Shown piece by piece: positions 7,323 through 10,769 of a DNA stretch of 10,769 nt. The position numbers were made by a program, and so were the translations under genes. Source of the stretch: an uncultured Clostridia bacterium (GTDB taxonomy: Bacteria > Bacillota > Clostridia > Lachnospirales > Lachnospiraceae). Below the pieces are notes generated by a model that was not told the origin of the DNA, searched no databases, and was given only the letters and a program-made list of their open reading frames with translations. The stretch's first letter is position 1. Each line of letters starts with the position of its first letter. The stretch spans positions 1 to 10,769 of the forward strand of contig CAMUFS010000077.1 in assembly GCA_947088195.1 (NCBI GenBank), written 5' to 3'.

Positions 7323-9017
7323 ATGTATCAAAAATCTATTGCATTTGCTAAGTCACAGCTCCCAGCGGATCTTTTGGTATCTGCCGCGGATCTCTATACC
7401 GAGGAGAAAGGCTATGGCTTTGTTATCGAGAAAAATCGCAGAGAACAGGAACGCTTGCAGCTTCCTGAGCTTAACTCTGCTTTTTGTGTCTGGTATTGGG
7501 ATAATAGCAAGAATCTATCCACTCTTGTTGATACTGCTAATGGTATCACCATAACCGCCTCAGAACTATGTACATACAAAGAAGGTCTTCCACTCTCCTT
7601 TAAGCTTAAAACCCCTCATGCGGGCTGTTATCAGATCTCTCTGACAGTAAGCTGTGAAGAGAAAGCTTGTGAAAACCTAATAATCTTTACTGGCAGGCGC
7701 CATCTGGCTGCCCGCAATATTTTTATAAAGGCCGGCGATTGCTATCAGGCAACTTTTACGATTCATATATGCGATTTTATCCCGCGTGGCAAAGAAGAGG
7801 TATATGAAGATACTACATTGGATCTGACCTTGCTGGGCGAGAATATTTCCCTATCGTATCTCTCTGTCAGGGAAATTGAAATTCCTGTGATCTATATAGC
7901 TGGGGATTCCACTGTCACAGATCAAAGTGGCTGCTATCCTTACGATCCGGGCTGCTGTTACAGCGGATGGGGACAAATGCTCTCCGCTTTTGCCAAACCG
8001 GGAATTGCTATCTCAAACCACGCACATTCTGGGCTGACCACAGAATCCTTCCGCAGTGAAGGCCACTATGCCATTGTCAAACACTTTATCCAGAGGGGAG
8101 ATTACTATCTTATCCAATTTGCCCACAATGATCAAAAATGTTCTGAGCTTGATGCAGCGGGAGGCTACCGGAAACGCCTTATTACCTATATTGAAGAAAT
8201 ACGTGCTTGTGGTGCTGTGCCTATTCTCGTTACACCACTTGCCAGAAATACATGGAAAGGCGATGGAACCTACAACGACCTACTTGTGGACTATGCTGCA
8301 GAATGTATCCGCATTGGCACGGAATACCAAGTTCCAGTGATTGATCTGCATGAATATAGTATGAATTTTGTAAAACAAGAAGGACTTGATCAGGCAAAGC
8401 GTTACTTTTATCCCAAAGATTACACACATACCAATGATTATGGTGCTTATCGAATGGCTGGCTTTATCGCCTCTCGCCTCGCTGAATTAGAAGGACTCAA
8501 CACCTTTTTTGATAATTCTGCCGCACAGCCTTGGACTCCACCACAAAAAATCTCCCTTCCTCTTCCTCCTGAGGGATATGAGACAGAACATATTTCTGCA
8601 CTTCCTTCCATAGAGAAATTAGAACGCCCAAAAGATGTGATTGTACGTGTGGAGCTTTTAAATGATCTAGTGAAAACCGTGGGCTATGTGCCTGTAAATG
8701 TCTATAATGATATGTACCCTGATGTAACAGGTCATGAATGGTACGCTGGCGTTGTCGAGGTCAGCTATCAAAATTCTCTGGTAGATCCCAAATACACTGC
8801 CGATGGCTCCTTCCACCCACTTGCACCTGTCACTTGGGAACAACTGATCTCTTTCTGCATAAATGGTTATAAAAGCAGAAAAGCAACCGCACTGAAAGAA
8901 GACCCCATCCATCTGGCAAAGCAGCTTGGAATTATCAAAGAAACATATCAGCCAGAAAAAGCTGTGACAAGAAGAGAAGCTCTCTGTGCGCTGCTTGCAC
9001 TTGAAAAAGCATTATAA
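7323..9017 (+). CDS. SGNH/GDSL esterase, rhamnogalacturonan acetylesterase-like (CE12), with SLH-like tail
   Basis: A 564-residue protein predicted to remove acetyl groups from pectin-type sugars. An N-terminal beta-sandwich of about 180 residues precedes the hydrolase. All SGNH blocks are present: AGDSTVTD with the nucleophile S196, the glycine block around G237 (HSGLTTESF), HND with N269, and D366-x-x-H369 in DYTHTNDYGA. GWGQML just after block I is typical of the rhamnogalacturonan acetylesterase group. The C-terminal part (about 463-564) resembles two SLH repeats: YPDVTGHEWYAGVVEV with GSFHPLAPVTWEQ, then LGIIKETYQPEKAVTRREA. SLH modules normally anchor exported proteins, but from ATG 7323 there is no signal peptide. 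I chose this start because GAGGA lies about five bases upstream. An in-frame TTG at 7131 would add 64 residues beginning with a hydrophobic, Cys-rich stretch; its ribosome binding site is weak. Intracellular CE12 enzymes such as B. subtilis YesT are known, so a cytoplasmic site is plausible. Divergent from the GH112 gene, it is probably co-regulated with it. Confidence 0.85.
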   Translation: MYQKSIAFAKSQLPADLLVSAADLYTEEKGYGFVIEKNRREQERLQLPELNSAFCVWYWDNSKNLSTLVDTANGITITASELCTYKEGLPLSFKLKTPHAGCYQISLTVSCEEKACENLIIFTGRRHLAARNIFIKAGDCYQATFTIHICDFIPRGKEEVYEDTTLDLTLLGENISLSYLSVREIEIPVIYIAGDSTVTDQSGCYPYDPGCCYSGWGQMLSAFAKPGIAISNHAHSGLTTESFRSEGHYAIVKHFIQRGDYYLIQFAHNDQKCSELDAAGGYRKRLITYIEEIRACGAVPILVTPLARNTWKGDGTYNDLLVDYAAECIRIGTEYQVPVIDLHEYSMNFVKQEGLDQAKRYFYPKDYTHTNDYGAYRMAGFIASRLAELEGLNTFFDNSAAQPWTPPQKISLPLPPEGYETEHISALPSIEKLERPKDVIVRVELLNDLVKTVGYVPVNVYNDMYPDVTGHEWYAGVVEVSYQNSLVDPKYTADGSFHPLAPVTWEQLISFCINGYKSRKATALKEDPIHLAKQLGIIKETYQPEKAVTRREALCALLALEKAL

Positions 9018-9054
9018 ATAGGAATTTGATCCATTATTTCCCAAATTTCTAATT

Positions 9055-9083
9055 TTGACTTGACTTCTTATATTAAATATGCA
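9055..9083 (+). promoter_or_regulatory. Weak candidate promoter for the AAA ATPase gene
   Basis: TTGACT (9055-9060) is followed after 17 bases by TATGCA (9078-9083), which matches a -10 only in its first half. A second overlapping TTGACT lies at 9060-9065. The region is AT-rich and sits in the gap after the esterase gene. The esterase stop has only a weak inverted repeat nearby, so read-through is also possible. Confidence 0.25.
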
Positions 9084-9144
9084 AAAATAAATTATTACTT
9101 TTGATTTGCATTTTGCTAGAAACATAAATATAAGGAGGCAGCCT

Positions 9145-10407
9145 ATGTACTACGAACGAACGATTGAAGCGACACTCCGCTCCATCAGCCAGACATTCCC
9201 TGTTCTGATTGTCACTGGGCCGCGGCAGGTGGGAAAGACTACATTATTAAATCGCATGGCAGAAAAAGAGCGGCAAATCGTATCCCTTGATCACCCAACC
9301 ATACGAGCTTTTGCAAAAAAAGACCCTGAGCTGTTTCTTCAGCGTTATCATCCTCCTGTACTGATCGATGAGGTGCAATATGCACCTGAGCTGTTTGACT
9401 ATATTAAGCTCTATGTAGACCGAGAAAAACATCCGGGTGACTTCTGGCTTACCGGCTCCCAGACCTTCCATATGATGAAACGAGTCACGGAATCTCTTGC
9501 CGGGCGTGCCGGAGTTGCCAAGATGTCCGGTTTAAGCAATAGCGAGATCAATGGCTGCCACTTTTCCCCATTTCAGACCGATATTCCCGCGTTGTTAGAC
9601 AGGCTAAAAAAAGTGGAGCCTATGAATATCTCTCAGATCTTCTCCCGCATTTTTAAAGGCTCCATGCCCCGTCTATATGAAAATGAAGCGGTTGATCGAG
9701 AGCAGTACTATGAATCCTATCTGGAAACCTATATCAGCCGTGATATTAAAGATCTGTCCCAAGTGGCGGACGAGATGAGCTTTCTTAATTTTCTGTCTGT
9801 CGTTGCCGCACGAACTGCCACAAATGTTAATTATGAGGCACTTGCATCAGAGACAGGAATCAGTGCTCCCACAGCAAAACAATGGCTCTCTGTCCTTGTC
9901 TCCTCTGGCGTGATCTTTCTGATACAGCCATACTCTAACAACGCACTAAAGCGGGTGATCAAAGCACCTCGCATGTACTTTGCTGACACTGGACTGTGTG
10001 CCCATCTAACCCGATGGAGCAGCCCCGATACATTGGAAAAGGGAGCTATGGATGGTCAATTTTTTGAAACATGGGTTATTTCAGAGATCTACAAAAGTTA
10101 TTTGAATTTTGGAAAACAGCCCCCACTCTATTTCTATCGAGACAGCAATAGAAAAGAGATTGATCTGCTTATCTATCAAGATGGTATCATAACACCTATT
10201 GAAATAAAAAAAGGATCGGCGCCAAAAAATGCCACGAAAAATTTCTCTGTTTTAAAACCAATAGAGCAGGAGCCAGATAAAGATGCCATTTTCTCTGGCA
10301 CAGCACATTTAAAAACAAAAATAGGAACAGGTGCTGTTATTTGTATGCCAACAGATATTATACCAATCGACAAAAAAATCTGGTATATACCAGCTTGGAT
10401 TATATAA
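9145..10407 (+). CDS. AAA ATPase of the AAA_14/DUF4143 type
   Basis: A 420-residue protein with the full architecture of this common family. The N-terminal AAA_14 domain has Walker A GPRQVGKTT (24-32, with K31), Walker B VLIDEVQ (D75, E76) and a sensor-like LTGSQ near 102-106. The C-terminal DUF4143 part includes a helical winged-helix-like stretch and a PD-(D/E)xK-like core, EIDLLI (D340) followed by IEIKKG (E353, K355). No transmembrane segment is seen, so it is cytoplasmic. The start at ATG 9145 has an excellent AAGGAGG six bases upstream, better than the in-frame TTG at 9106. These proteins are widespread, often in variable regions, and their biological role is not established; a nucleic-acid-related task is suggested by the nuclease-like fold. 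It follows the esterase gene by 127 bases and need not share its function. Confidence 0.88.
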   Translation: MYYERTIEATLRSISQTFPVLIVTGPRQVGKTTLLNRMAEKERQIVSLDHPTIRAFAKKDPELFLQRYHPPVLIDEVQYAPELFDYIKLYVDREKHPGDFWLTGSQTFHMMKRVTESLAGRAGVAKMSGLSNSEINGCHFSPFQTDIPALLDRLKKVEPMNISQIFSRIFKGSMPRLYENEAVDREQYYESYLETYISRDIKDLSQVADEMSFLNFLSVVAARTATNVNYEALASETGISAPTAKQWLSVLVSSGVIFLIQPYSNNALKRVIKAPRMYFADTGLCAHLTRWSSPDTLEKGAMDGQFFETWVISEIYKSYLNFGKQPPLYFYRDSNRKEIDLLIYQDGIITPIEIKKGSAPKNATKNFSVLKPIEQEPDKDAIFSGTAHLKTKIGTGAVICMPTDIIPIDKKIWYIPAWII

Positions 10408-10769
10408 TAGCGTAATATATACTTTATGAAAAGTTTGTATTTTGATTATGTAAATAAGGAATGAAATATTTTTGAGAATGGTTCGCCCAGAGAATTGTCT
10501 ATAATCCTCCGTCACCCCGCTCCCGCTTAGTTCAAAACGTAGCGGATGCTAAACTCGTGAGAAACCTCGTTAAGCACCGACGTTTTTCAATAGGTTCCGT
10601 AGGACCATAGACAATTCTCTGGGCTACTTTTTCGGTAAGGCTTGGCATGTTCTTTGGCGTTTTCTTTTATTATGAAATTTGTGGGGCAATAAAATATAAC
10701 AACAAATAAACATATCAAAATGTAAAAGTAGTTATTATGTCAAATAACAACGTATCTGGCATACAGAAA
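10408..10769. other. Gene-free right end of the window
   Basis: Apart from the 140-bp inverted-repeat element, nothing supportable is present. The stretches 10408-10484 and 10625-10769 are AT-rich and lack a plausible coding frame with a ribosome binding site. A small perfect stem (GTTATT with AATAAC) occurs near 10731-10748. TTGACA occurs on the minus strand within this stem region, but no -10 box is at suitable spacing. Confidence 0.6.
10485..10624. repeat. 140-bp element with perfect 18-bp inverted ends
   Basis: GCCCAGAGAATTGTCTAT (10485-10502) is repeated exactly, inverted, at 10607-10624. The 104-base interior is less AT-rich than its surroundings and has further pairing: AAAACGT (10534-10540) with ACGTTTT (10580-10586), and a small GGT-ACC stem at 10593-10606. 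The right arm is followed by TACTTTTT, so the plus-strand transcript could end here. No ORF of note lies inside and no target duplication is visible. It could be a structured RNA, a large terminator or a MITE-like element. I do not recognise it as any named RNA family. Confidence 0.7.

Noticed and set aside
8056..8340. A 94-codon plus-strand frame inside the esterase gene
   Set aside because: It lies wholly within the conserved SGNH domain in another frame and has no ribosome binding site of its own.
9021..9052. Inverted repeat GGAATTTG with CAAATTTC as a terminator after the esterase
   Set aside because: The stem is AT-rich with a mismatch and a long loop, and it lacks a following T-run.
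10485..10624. Invertible promoter (inverton) reading of the 18-bp repeats
   Set aside because: The core has no convincing -35/-10 pair on either strand, no gene start lies just beyond it in the window, and no recombinase gene is nearby.

Overview
This window looks like the chromosome of a low-GC Firmicute, most likely a gut member of the Lachnospiraceae or a related clostridial group. This is an inference from AT-rich DNA, strong AGGAGG-type ribosome binding sites, a GH112 galactosyl-hexose phosphorylase and a clostridial-style IS200 TnpA. No rRNA, tRNA or CRISPR array was seen.

Left part, about 1-4110, all on the minus strand: the remains of a defence locus. In transcription order it holds a decayed type III restriction subunit gene (res), an intact ApeA-like HEPN ribonuclease gene, and the first 84 codons of an unrecognised, charged, coiled-coil-rich protein that runs off the left edge. 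The res remnant keeps the DESHH, LTATP and VGRGLR helicase motifs and the C-terminal PD-ExK nuclease. It has lost its N-terminus with the Walker A motif and carries three single-base frameshifts. The HEPN protein keeps its R-x4-H catalytic motif and an undamaged frame, so it may be the only working part. No mod methyltransferase is visible.

Middle, about 4106-4850: an IS200-type element sits exactly where res is cut off. Its tnpA has the HUH and tyrosine motifs but a nonsense codon at position 48. Its left-end hairpin, promoter and leader hairpin are visible, but no right-end hairpin is. Between the element and the next gene lie a nested hairpin, a 21-codon micro-ORF and a terminator-like hairpin oriented for the minus strand.

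Right part, 4851-9017: two intact carbohydrate genes are transcribed away from each other from a shared region of about 300 bp with back-to-back promoters. The minus-strand gene is a GH112 phosphorylase (galacto-N-biose/lacto-N-biose or galactosyl-rhamnose phosphorylase). The plus-strand gene is an SGNH/GDSL esterase of the rhamnogalacturonan acetylesterase (CE12) type with an unexpected SLH-like C-terminal tail. Together they suggest use of a galactose-containing plant or host glycan. Rhamnogalacturonan I with Gal-beta-1,4-Rha as the phosphorylase substrate is the combination that best explains both.

Right end, 9145-10769: a complete AAA ATPase of the AAA_14/DUF4143 type, then a gene-free stretch with a 140-bp element bounded by a perfect 18-bp inverted repeat. 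That element may be a structured RNA, an elaborate terminator or a small non-autonomous mobile element.
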